NCBI GenBank assembly: GCA_018894105.1
Contig: CM032126.1
Location: 3,747,001-3,811,000 of the forward strand
Length of the DNA stretch: 64,000 nucleotides
Origin: Jacaranda mimosifolia
Taxonomy: Eukaryota; Streptophyta; Magnoliopsida; Lamiales; Bignoniaceae
Direction of reading: 5' to 3'
Both the position numbers and the translations under genes were made by a program. Every line of letters starts with the position of its first letter. Position 1 is the stretch's first letter. Shown here one piece after another: positions 1 through 11,179 of this stretch. The notes beneath the pieces were generated by a model. It was not told the DNA's origin and did not search any database. It was given only the letters and a program-made list of their open reading frames with translations.

Positions 1-83
1 ATCTAACATCTTATAAATTTCAAAAACATCTTACAAGATATATAAATTTATAATATATTTTAAATAAATTTAGCCAAACAACC
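1..83. mobile_element. Right end of a truncated MITE (cut by window edge)
   Basis: The first 83 bases closely match the right-hand end of the element at 46295-46582 and of a third, diverged copy ending near 62466. All three share an 'acatcttataaatttcaaaa' type stretch and end in AGCCAAACAACC or a close variant. The left end lies outside the window, so no target duplication can be tested here. Confidence 0.5.
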
Positions 84-1830
84 TTTAAGTATGAAACTTC
101 AACTAGAACAAAACATCGATTTGACTTATAGCCTGCTAGGGTTGCTGTCTCCAAGTGGGGTTGGGTGGGGGAACCTACTTGCTGCATCACATTCATTTAA
201 AGTGGCAAAAAATGGAGAGATTCAGCAGCAATTTGCAGTTCATTATTGAAGATAATGTATGCAAAGCCAAAATCATTGAGGGAAGTAATCATAGTTATGA
301 CTTATGAGACAATACCCCTAATATAATATATTATATATATATATATATATATACTGCCATACTTTAGTCAAAATAAAAAACGTAGTTAGGTTTAAGACTT
401 TCCAAATTCCAATCCAAAGCTAGCTAGTAGCATTATTCTTTTTCCCACCCAGCCTCTTTTCTTGTTTGCTTTATACTATCCAAGTGGAGGTATAAATTTG
501 CTGGAATCCAATTTAAAAACATTTGGATAAACATTTGTGTGGATAATCAATAATGTTTGTTCTATTATATACATATATATCATATCTTAAGAAGCTTTAT
601 CAAATTTTCTGCCCATTTTCAAATATATCTCAATTTATTCCCACTTGTTATGTATTTATTCCCACTTGTGATGATTTTGAACTGCTCTATGTATATACAT
701 GCCCACTTGACACATTTTGGTTGTAACTACTTGGGATTATATTCTTTTTAATCCAAATACACCAAAACAAGGAAATTTGGAATTAAAATAGTCATTCAAA
801 TATATTTCTATAATGACACATGTATTTTTGTAAATTGATTAAATACATTTATTTTATTCTTAGGTGATAAGTTGTTTTCATTATTTAAACGTATTTGTTT
901 AAGTTTATTATATGAAATGACACCGGTAAAAAGATTTAGAGAGAGAAGAAATGATATAGTTGAAAAAAATAAAGGAAAAGTATATGATTCAATGGGATGT
1001 GAGAGGAAAAAAAAGATAACAAAAATAAGAAATCTGGCCGATTTTAGTTAACGTAAATATTATTTTACTAGTCTTGCACCTTATAAATAGTATAAATGTC
1101 TCGAATGTTGAGAGTTTACTAGTAATTTAGATTTAGGCTCATAAGGTTATTGAGACTAGTAATTTTGATACATTCGATGTATATGTTAATATTTTTACAG
1201 CATATAATAAGTAAAATAAATATTTATTTTTAATATAATATTAGTTTTTTTAAGTAATATTTGATATTTTTTTAATTTTTTAATATAACAACACGAAAGT
1301 TATGATAAGATGATAATTATGAATGTAAAATGTGTGGGTTGTAAATTATAGTTACTTTTTTCTTGGGGCATATAGGTTGTAATTATGAGGATTTAAAAAA
1401 AAAGGAGGACATTTTGGATACATTACACGAACTTCGAAGACATATCAAAAAATATAGTTACTTTATTAATAGTATATATATATGTTAATGTATGTCACGG
1501 AGTAGATAGTAAATAAAGAATGAAAATGAAACATAAATATAAGATAATTGCTCTACTATTTTTATTGAAGCTGTACGGAGTTCATTGAATAGTGTTGTAG
1601 CTTTCATATAGATTGTATTAATTATTTTATTTATATTTAATTTTATTTTGATTCTACGTATCTTTCAACTAATTACCAATAGAAAGGGAGGGGGAAAAAA
1701 AACAAAAACAAAAAACCCAACATTCAATTTCCCGAGGAACACTGATGACCGCTAAAAGTGGGGACGGCTTCATAAAAACTAAAATTAAAAGCGGAGCCCA
1801 TGTCATTCCTTACCTAACAACGCGTTTGAG
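84..1830. other. AT-rich intergenic DNA, no gene seen
   Basis: The short open frames here have low-complexity, AT-driven composition and no recognisable motif. A TA-dinucleotide tract lies at about 321-353. Nothing else is supportable. Confidence 0.6.
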
Positions 1831-2723
1831 TAGGGGTGTTCACGGATTGGATTGGATCGGTTTTGGAGAAAAAGCTAACCGATCCAAATTATATAATATT
1901 TTTTGGATCGATTTGGTTCTTATAGTAAATTCAATCCAATCCAATCCATTTTAAATCGGTTTGGATTGGATCGGTTATTCGGTTTTTTAATTTATTTATT
2001 TATTTTTTTAAAGTAAGCGAAAATAATATCATTTGGCAACAGAATTGAACTAAATTAAGTAAGAATACTTAGATTATAAAATTATATAAGTCCACAAGAA
2101 GTCAACAATAAACATAATTCATAAATTCATCAAGTTTCAAATTTGAATTCCAAAAGAGTAATTATAAAAGTAATTGGCCAGCAACAGTAGAAGAAGCTGA
2201 GATGAAATTGTAGTCTCTAGTACAACATAGGTTCGAATATCCAGTTCAACAAAAAAATAAATAAATTAAAGTAGCCAAGGTAATTCCAGTAGAGACTATC
2301 CTCATTAAGAATCACAATGACAGCAACAAATACATCCAATACCTTTAGCAACCTCCAAGCATAATCAGTTTTTGAGGGTTGATGCACCAACTGGACATGT
2401 CCAAATTTTACATAAAGAACAATTAAATCTAAATAGAATAAGTGGAAAATTAAGTTTAGGGTTTACACTTATAGGTTTAGTTTTATTTAAATATATTTAA
2501 TATTTTTATAATTAAAATATATTTTTTATTTTATTAATATATAAATTGGTTCCGTTTGGATTGGATCGGTTTTTCAGACTGAAACCGAAAACCGAACCGA
2601 ACCGATCGGTTATAAAAAAATTAATCCAATTTAAACCAAAAAAAATCAGTTTTAATCGGTTTTCGGTTTTTTGGATCGGTTCGTCGGTTTTTTTTTGGAT
2701 TGAATTGGATTTGAACACCCCTA
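1831..2723. mobile_element. Non-autonomous hAT element with 8-bp TSD
   Basis: The element begins TAGGGGTGTTCA and ends TGAACACCCCTA, a perfect 12-bp terminal inverted repeat of the hAT kind. It is flanked by a perfect 8-bp target duplication, CGTTTGAG, at 1823-1830 and 2724-2731. Subterminal DNA on both sides is packed with GGATTGGATCGG/CGGTTTT words in inverted orientation, while the centre (about 2000-2500) is plain AT-rich DNA. There is no transposase, so it must have been moved in trans. The short frames here are translations of the subterminal repeats, not genes. Confidence 0.9.
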
Positions 2724-2802
2724 CGTTTGAGAGGAAACTTGACCACATTTTCTTTTCCATTTTTAGGATGGTCGTATTTTAATTTCGGTTTCCAAAATTT
2801 TA

Positions 2803-3250
2803 GGTAATGTTTGAATATGAATTATATATTTTGTGAGAATGAGTTTTGAAAGTAGGGTTGAAAAATATGAAATTTGTGTTGGGAAATATGATACATGTTT
2901 GTTTATATTTTAGGAATAATTAAAAATTATTTGAGAAAATTTGATATGTTTGTTTATGTTTTGGGATGATACAAATTCTATTGTAGCAGTCAAATTAATA
3001 TTTTTTAATTGAATTTTTAGAGTGAAAATTGAATTTAGTGGTTTTTTTATATTAGAATAATAATAAAATATGTATAATGTATATATATATATATAATATG
3101 TATGTATATGGTGAAAAATGGAGAAGTTTGGGTATAATGAAAGATAGAATAGGGTATTCTAGAAAATTTAATTTGGCATTTTTAGAAGGAAAAATTTTGT
3201 ATATTTGGTTACATTTTGGCAAAACAATTTTATTTTTTGCCAACATAGCC
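2803..3250. mobile_element. Tourist/Harbinger-like MITE, TTA target duplication
   Basis: The element starts GGTAATGTTTG and ends CAACATAGCC (reverse complement GGCTATGTTG). TTA flanks it at 2800-2802 and 3251-3253. The ends match those at 23686-24206 and 50239-50691. A 3-bp TTA/TAA duplication is typical of PIF/Harbinger-derived MITEs. An AT microsatellite lies inside at about 3078-3098. Confidence 0.75.
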
Positions 3251-4076
3251 TTATTTTTTATTATTAGAGAAAATAGTAATTAAATTTTATAAAAAAATAA
3301 AAACATGATTTATTTTATTTGTTTTGTTTCATAGAGGAAGTTGAGAGTTTTGAAATATTTATAAGCTATTCATTCCTTTCTCATCATTCAAAATATTTTT
3401 TTTAAGGACAAATTCTCACTAAATGCATCTTGTTGGGAAATAATTCAAAGCGATTGATTCTTCATGTATGGCGAAAATTTCACTCGTCACAGGCTGTAAT
3501 GATGAAAATTTATTAAATTAATTTTTTATAATATGATATAGATGTGGTTTTAAAAAATATTTATATATTCATTAATCAATTTAAAGCGATTTATGAATAT
3601 TTCATTTAAAATCTTATATGATAACATAATGATAAGATAAGTGTCGAAAAATATAAATTTTATTTTTAACTAATAAACAATAAAATAAATATTTTTTAGA
3701 TCTCATATAATGAAAATTATGAAAAATACAAACAAACAGAGACTTAAGTGATCACGGTTGGACACTGGAGCCATCACCTTCAAACATGCATGCATATTTC
3801 CGATATCCTCATCCCGGCAACAAAAAGTGCACCCCACTGAAATTACCATTTAAACCACTCGCTCATTCCTGCTTGAATATTTTCCATGAAAACATGATTG
3901 TACAATTCTGTCTTTATGACGACTGTGTTTGGGAAATAAATTTTATTGATTAAAATCAAATTCAAAGATTCGTCAAGCCGGCGGGATCTAAAGTCTAAGT
4001 TGTTGGAAGTGCTTATTGGTTCACCTCATTAGCTGGGCTGTCAGCCCTTCAAGATTTTAGTAATTTGAAGAATTAA
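3251..4076. other. AT-rich intergenic DNA, no gene seen
   Basis: No coding or RNA signal was found. The stretch at 3740-3930 is slightly less AT-rich but is broken by stops in all frames. Confidence 0.5.
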
Positions 4077-4440
4077 GGGGCCGATTTGATTCGTTTTCTG
4101 GAGGCATTTTTATTTTTTGGTAAAAAAAAGTGAAAAGTTAGTTATAAATGTGCTTTTGAAAATAAAATATTATTTGGATATTTTGTTTAAATTGTAATAA
4201 TTATGTATGGTTGAAAATGAGTTGTATTTGGTAAAAATGTAGTGTATTGTATTAAAAATTGTGCAAATATAAGTAAGAAAAAATAAAAAAGTGAAAATGG
4301 AAAGAGAATGCAAGAATTTGTTTAAAAGAATATTTTGAGAATAAAAATACCTGTGAAAATGAGAATAAATTGATGGTTCTCTGTTTTTTTTTTCAGCAGA
4401 AAAATGAAAAGGACTGTAGAAAATAAAAACAAATGGGCTG
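4077..4440. mobile_element. Tourist-like MITE, TAA target duplication
   Basis: The left end GGGGCCGATTTG pairs imperfectly with the right end CAAATGGGCTG. TAA flanks both sides (4074-4076 and 4441-4443). The interior is AT-rich and non-coding. The imperfect inverted repeat makes this a weaker call than the elements at 2803 and 23686. Confidence 0.5.
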
Positions 4441-4975
4441 TAAATTTTAAGTAAAGATTGAGTTGTGCTACATTTTACAAATACAAATTATATTTCATTT
4501 AGCCAAAATATTTCAATGTTTATATCATTTACGTGCGTACGTGAGTGTATATATATGTGTGTGTCAGTGTGTGTGTGTTTTTTAAGATGTCATAAAATTA
4601 TCAAACTCCTGCTTTAATTAATTAGAATTGTGCTAACGCACAACTTTGGTAATTTACTCAATGAAGAGCCCATAAATTATTAAATTCTTATGTAATTTGC
4701 AATTAAGGGCATTAAAGAATTAATTAAACATCAAAATATCTACACAGCAAACACCGCCGCTAGTATTACTGTTGGCCAATGGTGCTGTGATGACATACTT
4801 ATCTGGACGGGGTTAATGGTTGATTCGGGAGACCTATGGCCTAGCCTAGGTCGGCGACCCCCATTGTATTTGGGACGGGTGTCCGTCTAAGGTCAACAAT
4901 AAAAAAAACAAATATTGGTGATCATTAAATAGAAGAGGAATGGGCGGTGGGGCGAGCAAGATTGGGTTGGTGAAA

Positions 4976-5296
4976 AAATATTGAGGGAATGCTTTGTTAT
5001 GTTTTCTTAAAATAAAATTATTTTAATTAAACATAATTAAATATATCTTTATTTTTTAAAATTTTTTATTTTTTAATATATATATTATTTTATTATTACT
5101 CTAACAATGAAAAAATCACTCAATTTTATTTTCAACCAAAAATCCCAATAAAAAGTATTGATTTGACTGTTACAGTAAAAAATATCTCCTTAAAATATAA
5201 ACAAACATATCAAAACACAGCTTTCACATTTTTCAATAATTCATTTTTCCAAAATACATAATAAAATCACACAAAAAAATATAACCAAACATTCTC
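4976..5296. mobile_element. Probable degraded MITE of the GGCTATGTTTGG family
   Basis: The left end GGGAATGCTTTGTTATG pairs with the right end ATAACCAAACATTCTCC. The inner sequence, with runs such as 'atatcaaaacac' and 'ttcccaaaatac', resembles the interiors of the elements at 23686 and 50239. I could not find a matching target duplication. Confidence 0.45.
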
Positions 5297-5572
5297 CAAG
5301 TTAATTTCTTTGTAGTTTAATCGAGGAGGAAAAAAAAGATTTATCTTTTTTCTTTTTAAATAATTGGGGAATGACTCAACACTGATTTCGTGTGCACAAC
5401 TTTTTTTATATAATCATTAATTTTTTAAGGATATATAAATTATAATTATTTGTCAAATCATTAAAATGGATATTAACTCAAACAAAACGAGTGATGACGA
5501 CCAAGTAACTCAGCAAAAGAGTACATAAATTGCACTGGTTAAAATATTATTTTTAAAATAATGTTTAGTTAA

Positions 5573-5680
5573 GGGCCACTCATTTAAAAGTACCAAAAGC
5601 ACTTTTCAAATTTGTTATCAGTCCCCACTTGATTTTCTTTATAATAAGCTCCCTAGTTTTGTTAAAACTTTAAAAATCAC
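5573..5680 (+). repeat. Left terminal inverted repeat of the MULE
   Basis: It begins GGGCCACTCATTT and contains ATCAGTCCCCACTTG from position 5618. Reverse-complementing 11180-11286 gives the same order of blocks: ATCAGTCCC, then a CTCCC block, then AATCACTC. Confidence 0.75.
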
Positions 5681-6289
5681 TCACAACTCACTTGATTTGA
5701 CAAAAATGCCCTTAAGTATAATATTTTTCACTCATTTTTTTTCCCACTTCTTCATCATCCACACAAGCAAACAGTAAACCCTAGCATATGTACTTTCATT
5801 ACCAGAAATAGAAAGAAAAGAAAAAACGCAACAAGCTCCACGATGGGAACGAGAATAATCGTCGGAGCCAACAACCACCAACCCAACATCTGCATTGTCT
5901 TCTTCTCTTTTTATTTTCATCATTTTCGGGTTTCTTCTTCTTTTCGGCCTCTTCTCAATTGCTTCTGAGTTTTTTGTATTTTTTTGATGATGTCAACCAG
6001 TAGTGAAGCATGAGTGTTCAATCAAGTGTTAGAGAATTGTCACTACAAAGAAGAGCAGCAGTGCAAAGAAGTGTTCTGAAATTGTACTACAAAGAAGAGC
6101 AGTGATGTTTTAAGGTAATACTTTAATAGAATCTAAATTGTACTGCCGTTTGTAAAGTTTTGTACTTGAAGTGTTCTGAAATTGTACTCTGTTTATTTGA
6201 TAATCTTTCTCCGCTTGTAGCGTTCTACATTATACTTCATTGCAATTAAAATTATACTTCATCTCACAAAAATTGTACTCTATTATGTA

Positions 6290-7480
6290 AGTTTTATACT
6301 TCAAGTGTTCTACTAATGAATTATCCAAAATTGTACTACAACTTCTAGTGGTTTATACTTGAAGTGTTCTCAAACTATACGTCTTCTATCTACAATTATA
6401 CTTTTGGTTTTCTGAAATTATACTTTATTTTTCCAAAATATGTACTCCATTCATTTAAGTTTTATACTTCAAGTGTTCTATTTATTGATTATCCAAAATT
6501 GTACTACAGTTGCTAGGGTTTTATACTTCAAGTGTCCTGAAATTGTACTTCATTTTATCTAAAATTGTACTTCTATTTTCTGAAATTATACTTTATTTTA
6601 TACTTCATTTTACCTAAACATGTACTCTATTCATTGAAGTTCTATACTTCAAGTGTTCCAAAATTGTACTACATTTTATCTAAACTTGTACTCCAGTTAT
6701 CTGAATCTATTATTTAAATTTTATACTTCAAGTGTTCTACTAATGGATTATAAAAAATTGTACTGTAATTGCTAAGGTTTTATACTTCAGGTGTTCTGAA
6801 ATTGTACTTCACTTTATTTAAAATTGTACTTCTATTTTATGAAATTATACTTTATTTTATATTTCATTTTACCTAAACATGTACTCTATTCTTGAAGTTC
6901 TATACTTCAAGTATTCCAAAATTGTACTTCATTTTATCTAAATTTGTATTTCAGTTATCTGAATCTATTATTTAAGTTTTATATTTCAAGTATTCTACTA
7001 ATGGATTATCCAAAATCGTACTGCAATTGCTAAGGATTTATACTTTAAGTGTTCTGAAATTGTACTTCTTTTTATATAAAATTGTACTTCTATTTTTTGA
7101 AATTATTCTTCATTTTACCTAAACATGTACTCTATTAATTGAAGTTCTATACTTCAAGTGTTCTGAAATTATGCTTCATTTTATCTAAATTTGTACTTCA
7201 GTTATCTGAATCTATTATTTAAGTTTCAAGTGTTATACTAATGGATTATCCAAAAATTGTACTGCAATTGCTAAGGTTTTATACTTCAAGTGTTCTAAAA
7301 TTGTTCTTCTTTTTATATAAAATTATACTTAACCTTTTACGTAAAATTTTACTCTATTATTTAAGTTTTATAAAGTTCTATTAATTTTATACTTCATTTT
7401 ACCTAAAGTTCTATACTTCAAGTGCTTTACTTATTGATTATCTAAAATTGTACTGCAATTGATAGCGTTTTATACTTCTA
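6290..7480 (+). repeat. Array A: higher-order tandem repeat, about 259 bp
   Basis: The anchor TATACTTCAAGTGTTCT and close variants recur at about 6297, 6356, 6465, 6524, 6645, 6724, 6783, 6903, 6983, 7041, 7150, 7222, 7282 and 7414. Spacings cycle as about 59, 120 and 80, giving a three-part unit of 259 bp (6465 to 6724 to 6983 is exactly 259 twice). Units also carry AAATTGTACTTC. Later copies have deletions. No protein is encoded. Confidence 0.85.
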
Positions 7481-7582
7481 TTATTCTGAAATTGTATTTC
7501 ATTTATTTGAAATTACACGACCATACTGAATTATTCTACATATTGTACTTTATTTTACCTAAAATTGTACTTCATTTGTCAA

Positions 7583-7790
7583 CCTCAAGGGATGCAGTCG
7601 AGGAGGAAATTGGTTCCACTAATGCATCGCACAATGAATTGACTTTAATTAGCAACTCAATTGATGTATGGAGAAATTGCATACATGGAGAGGGTCAGAC
7701 ATTCAAGGATGCTCAAGAGTTCAGAATTATACGGTGTCTACTCTGCGGTCATTTAAATACAAGAATTATTTTGTCCGAGATATCGGCTAT
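7583..7790 (+). pseudogene. MuDR-type transposase N-terminal fragment
   Basis: One frame reads DAVEEEIG..., then IDVWRNCIHGEGQTFKDAQ (about 7583-7725). After a frame change near 7722-7730, the next frame reads TLRSFKYKNYFVRD. A GQxFxDxxxFR segment followed by a Y/F-K-Y-K-x-x-x-V-x-x segment is the pattern of the MuDR DNA-binding domain at the start of plant MULE transposases. That assignment is from memory of the family, not from a search. The catalytic DDE part is absent: the reading frame runs straight into array B. It is a remnant, not a working gene. Confidence 0.6.
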
Positions 7791-8350
7791 TTTGTACCCC
7801 AATCTGGGAGAATTATACTTGATATCATGATATTTGTACTTCATTTCGGCAATTATGTATTTGATTTAGCGTGAAATTAGCATTTTTACATGTTATCCGA
7901 GATATCAGTTATTTTGTATCCCAATATGGGAGAATTATACTTGATTTCATGACATGTGTACTTCATTTCGGCAATTATGTATTTGATTTAGAGTGAAATT
8001 AGTATTTTTGCATATTATCCGAGATATCAGTTATTTTGTACCCCAATATGGGAGAATTATACTTGATTTCTTGACAATTGTACTTCATTTAGGCAATTAT
8101 GTATTTGATTTAGCGTGAAATTAGCATTTTTGCATATTTTTCGAGATATCAATTATTTTGTACTCCAATATGGGAGAATTATACTTGATTTAATGACATT
8201 TGTACTTCATTTTGGCAATTATGTATTTGATTTAGCGTGAAATTAGCATTTTTGCATGTTTTTCGATATATCAATTATTTTGTATCCTGATCTGGGAGAA
8301 TTATACTTGATTTCATGACATTTGTACTTCATTTTGGCCATTATGTACTT
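7777..8350 (+). repeat. Array B: tandem repeat with exact 122-bp period
   Basis: The word GAGATATC(A/G) starts at 7777, 7899, 8021, 8143 and 8265 (the last as GATATATC), so the period is 122 bp each time and there are nearly five copies. Every unit carries GAGAATTATACTTGAT, a TTGTACTTCATTT block and TGATTTAGCGTGAAATTAG. Constant length with only point differences suggests it is younger than array A. The first unit is continuous with the transposase stub. Confidence 0.9.
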
Positions 8351-8689
8351 CATTTCTTAATATTTTTACTAATATTATTGAATTGAAATTTGTTCCATTA
8401 TTTGCTATTTAAGTCTTGGTAATTAATAACCAAACTCTACAAATGTGTGTAATATTTATCATATGAATAAAATAATGTTAAAGTTTTAAAGTGTTAACCA
8501 CTAGTGTTCAACGAATGAATGTTATCAATCACAGTAATGTAAAAAATACTTATGCTTTCAAAGATGTAAACAAATGAGCATTTGACGATAATATCCACCC
8601 TATCACCCGTACAAATACGTACTTCGCCTGATCCGACAATATCAAAATATTGTACTTGACCATCACTATAATTATTAGAAACTAATTAT

Positions 8690-9235
8690 TCAATTGCAAT
8701 AAGTGTACTTCAATATAACACCATTTATACTTTGTTTGTTCTATATTTGTACTTTATTTTCATCATATTGTACTCAAATTTACTGCACAATTTCAATTTA
8801 ATTGAAGTGTACTTCAATATAGCACCATTTATACTTTATTTTTTCTAAATTTGTACTTCATTTCTCTCATATTGTACTCAAATTCACTGCCCAATTTATA
8901 CTTTGTTTGTTCTACATTTATACTTCATTTCCATCATATTGTACTCAAATTCACTGCCCAATTTCAATTTAATTGAAGTATACTTTAACATAACACCATT
9001 TATACTTTGTTTGTTCTACGTTTGTACTTCATTTTCATCATATGTACTCAAATTCACTGCCCAATTTCAATTTAATTGAAGTGTACTTTAACATAACATC
9101 ATTTATACTTTGTTTGTTCTACGTTTGTACTTCATTTCCATCATATTGTACTCAAATTCACTGCTCAGTTTCAATTTAATTGAAGTGTACTTTAACATAA
9201 CACCATTATTACCCTCATATTATACTCAAATTCTT
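8690..9235 (+). repeat. Array C: tandem repeat, about 104-bp period
   Basis: The word TACTCAAATT recurs at 8771, 8875, 8942, 9045, 9149 and 9223. Full units are 103-104 bp and two shorter ones (67 and 74 bp) have lost an internal block. Each full unit carries CAATTTCAATTTAATTGAAG, a TTTATACTTTGTTTGTTCTA block and TTGTACTTCATTT. About six units; non-coding. Confidence 0.85.
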
Positions 9236-9291
9236 TTACTGGAATATGAGCATGACCTCTATAATCAGTCATTCCTTGATAGGGATTAGGT

Positions 9292-9840
9292 TAGGCATGA
9301 CAATGGGTCCGGGTAGATCGGGTCCTGGGGCGGGTTATGGGTTTAAGTAAACCCGCCCAGTATAATTAATATATAATATATTATATATAATATATGTACA
9401 TAAAACATAAGAAATTAGGATTATAATAGTATATATATATATTTCATCAAATAAATAATAATTTTGTACTCATTCAATCATCATAAAAATGATAAAAAAT
9501 ATACTAAAATTAATTAATATGGATATTTTATTTTAAATTTTGAAAAATAGTGTTAGAAATTTATTGTATATTGAATTCTAATTTTTTATACATATATACA
9601 TATTATTTGTGTATGTATATCTTAATCAATTTTGAAAATATATGAGTTGTAAAATTATATATTTTAATAAAAAAAGCAAAAAGAAAAAAAGAGAAAAAAA
9701 GAAAAGAAAAGAAAAGAAAAACGGTTTGGCGGGTTAGACCCGCTGATTTAGGAGTCTAAAGCGGGGCGGGCCCTGGGTCCAAATAGAAGTAGGCGAGGCG
9801 GGTTTCGGGTCATGTCAAACCCGCCCCGTTGCCACCCCTA
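9292..9840. mobile_element. Non-autonomous hAT element inside the MULE
   Basis: It starts TAGGCATGACAATGGG and ends CCCGTTGCCACCCCTA. The flanking octamers GATTAGGT (9284-9291) and GATTAGGC (9841-9848) match at 7 of 8 positions, consistent with an aged hAT target duplication. Both ends are GC-rich with repeated GCGGGT/ACCCGC words in inverted orientation, while the middle is AT-rich. No transposase. It sits between arrays C and D, so it came after the MULE acquired them. Confidence 0.8.
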
Positions 9841-9915
9841 GATTAGGCGATTCAATCTTTGAGTTGGGTGGTTCATCTGCTACCTGGATTGTGTTGATGT
9901 CTTCTGTATCCTAGG

Positions 9916-10267
9916 GTACAAAACACTAGCACATTAGATACAAAGTATCAACTATTGAAGTACAAAAGATTAGGACATTAAGTACAAATGTCACCAACAT
10001 GGAGTACAAAAGATCAGTACGTTAAATACAAATATCACCAAATTGGAGTACAAAATATTAGGACATTAAGTACAAATATCACCAACATGGAGTACAAAAG
10101 ATCAGTACGTTAAGTACAAATATCACCAACATGGAGTACAAAATATCAGCACATTAAGTACAAATATCACCAATATAGAGTACAAAATATCAGCACATTA
10201 AGTACAAATATCACCAACATGGGGTATAAAATATACTGCAGGCTTGAATGTTTTATACTACAGTTGC
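9916..10267 (-). repeat. Array D: tandem repeat with exact 44-bp period
   Basis: GTAC in the phrase GGAGTACAAAA starts at 9916, 9960, 10004, 10048, 10092, 10136, 10180 and 10224 (the last as GTAT), so the period is 44 bp throughout and there are eight units. Each unit also has TTAAGTACAAATATCACCAA. Read on the minus strand these are TTTTGTACTCC and ATTTGTACTTAA, the same core word as arrays A to C, so this array runs opposite to them. Confidence 0.9.
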
Positions 10268-10615
10268 TTCTAAAATATACTGCAGATACACATATTATAT
10301 ATTATGCTTTCAATTAATGTATACTACAGGCTTGAATGTTTTTGTACTACAAATGCTTATAAAATGTACTGCATGTACACAAATTATATATTATAATTTC
10401 ATTTAACCTGCAGGCTTGAATGTTTTGTACTCAAATGTTTCTAAAATGTACTGCAATTACACAGATTATATACTATATTTTTGCCTAATGTGTACTGCAA
10501 GCTTGAATGTTTATACTACATTTGCTTCTAAAATGCACTGCAGTTACACAAATTATATACTTTGCTTAATATGTACTGCAAGCTTTGATGTTTTGTACTA
10601 CAGATAATATATTAC
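10230..10615 (+). repeat. Array E: tandem repeat, about 81-88-bp period
   Basis: GGCTTGAATGTTTT and variants start at 10241, 10329, 10413, 10500 and 10581, giving spacings of 88, 84, 87 and 81 bp. Units carry GTACTGCA, TTTTGTACTAC and a TACACAAATTATATA block. It follows array D directly, with the two overlapping at the join. Confidence 0.8.
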
Positions 10616-11179
10616 CAGTTTCAGATAATTTCACTATATAATTTCAGGTAAAAAGAAGTATAAATCCCAAAAAGATAAAGTACAACTTTCATGCATTTCA
10701 AGTATAAATAAGAAACTTTCCATCTCACAACAAAAATTATATATATCAAATGGGTTCAAGTATTTAACAACTAAAAAATGAATAAAAACCCTAAACATGA
10801 AAAAATATACAAGAAATAAGTGTAACACTAAAAAATCACGGACATTTAAAACTGTGAATGCAGAAACACACCTTTGTTTCTTTTGATTACTTCTTTTTGT
10901 ACTTTACTTCTTGTTGCCGCTGTTTCTCCTTCCATTATCGTAGAAAAATGGCAGAAATTTTGGTGTCTTTTTTTCTTTTTTTCTTTTTTCCTTTCTCGCG
11001 TCAATGGCAGAAGAATGGTTTCACACCCTTTTGTTTGGCAGCTTGGAGTAGTCGTCGATTTCAAGAAAAAAAAGAAAAGAAAAAGCGTTCTTCTTGAAGA
11101 GAAAAAGACATTTTTCAGGTATTTTTGTTGTTTTTTCCAACTACAAGGATATATAGATATTTCTAAAAGATATGGGGAG

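Noticed and set aside
5732..5923. 63-aa minus-strand ORF near the left MULE end
   Set aside because: No homology that I recognise; probably chance, although captured host DNA cannot be excluded.
9916..10267. CRISPR-like regular spacing of 44 bp
   Set aside because: Units are contiguous with no variable spacers, the whole 44 bp is conserved, and the context is a plant transposon.
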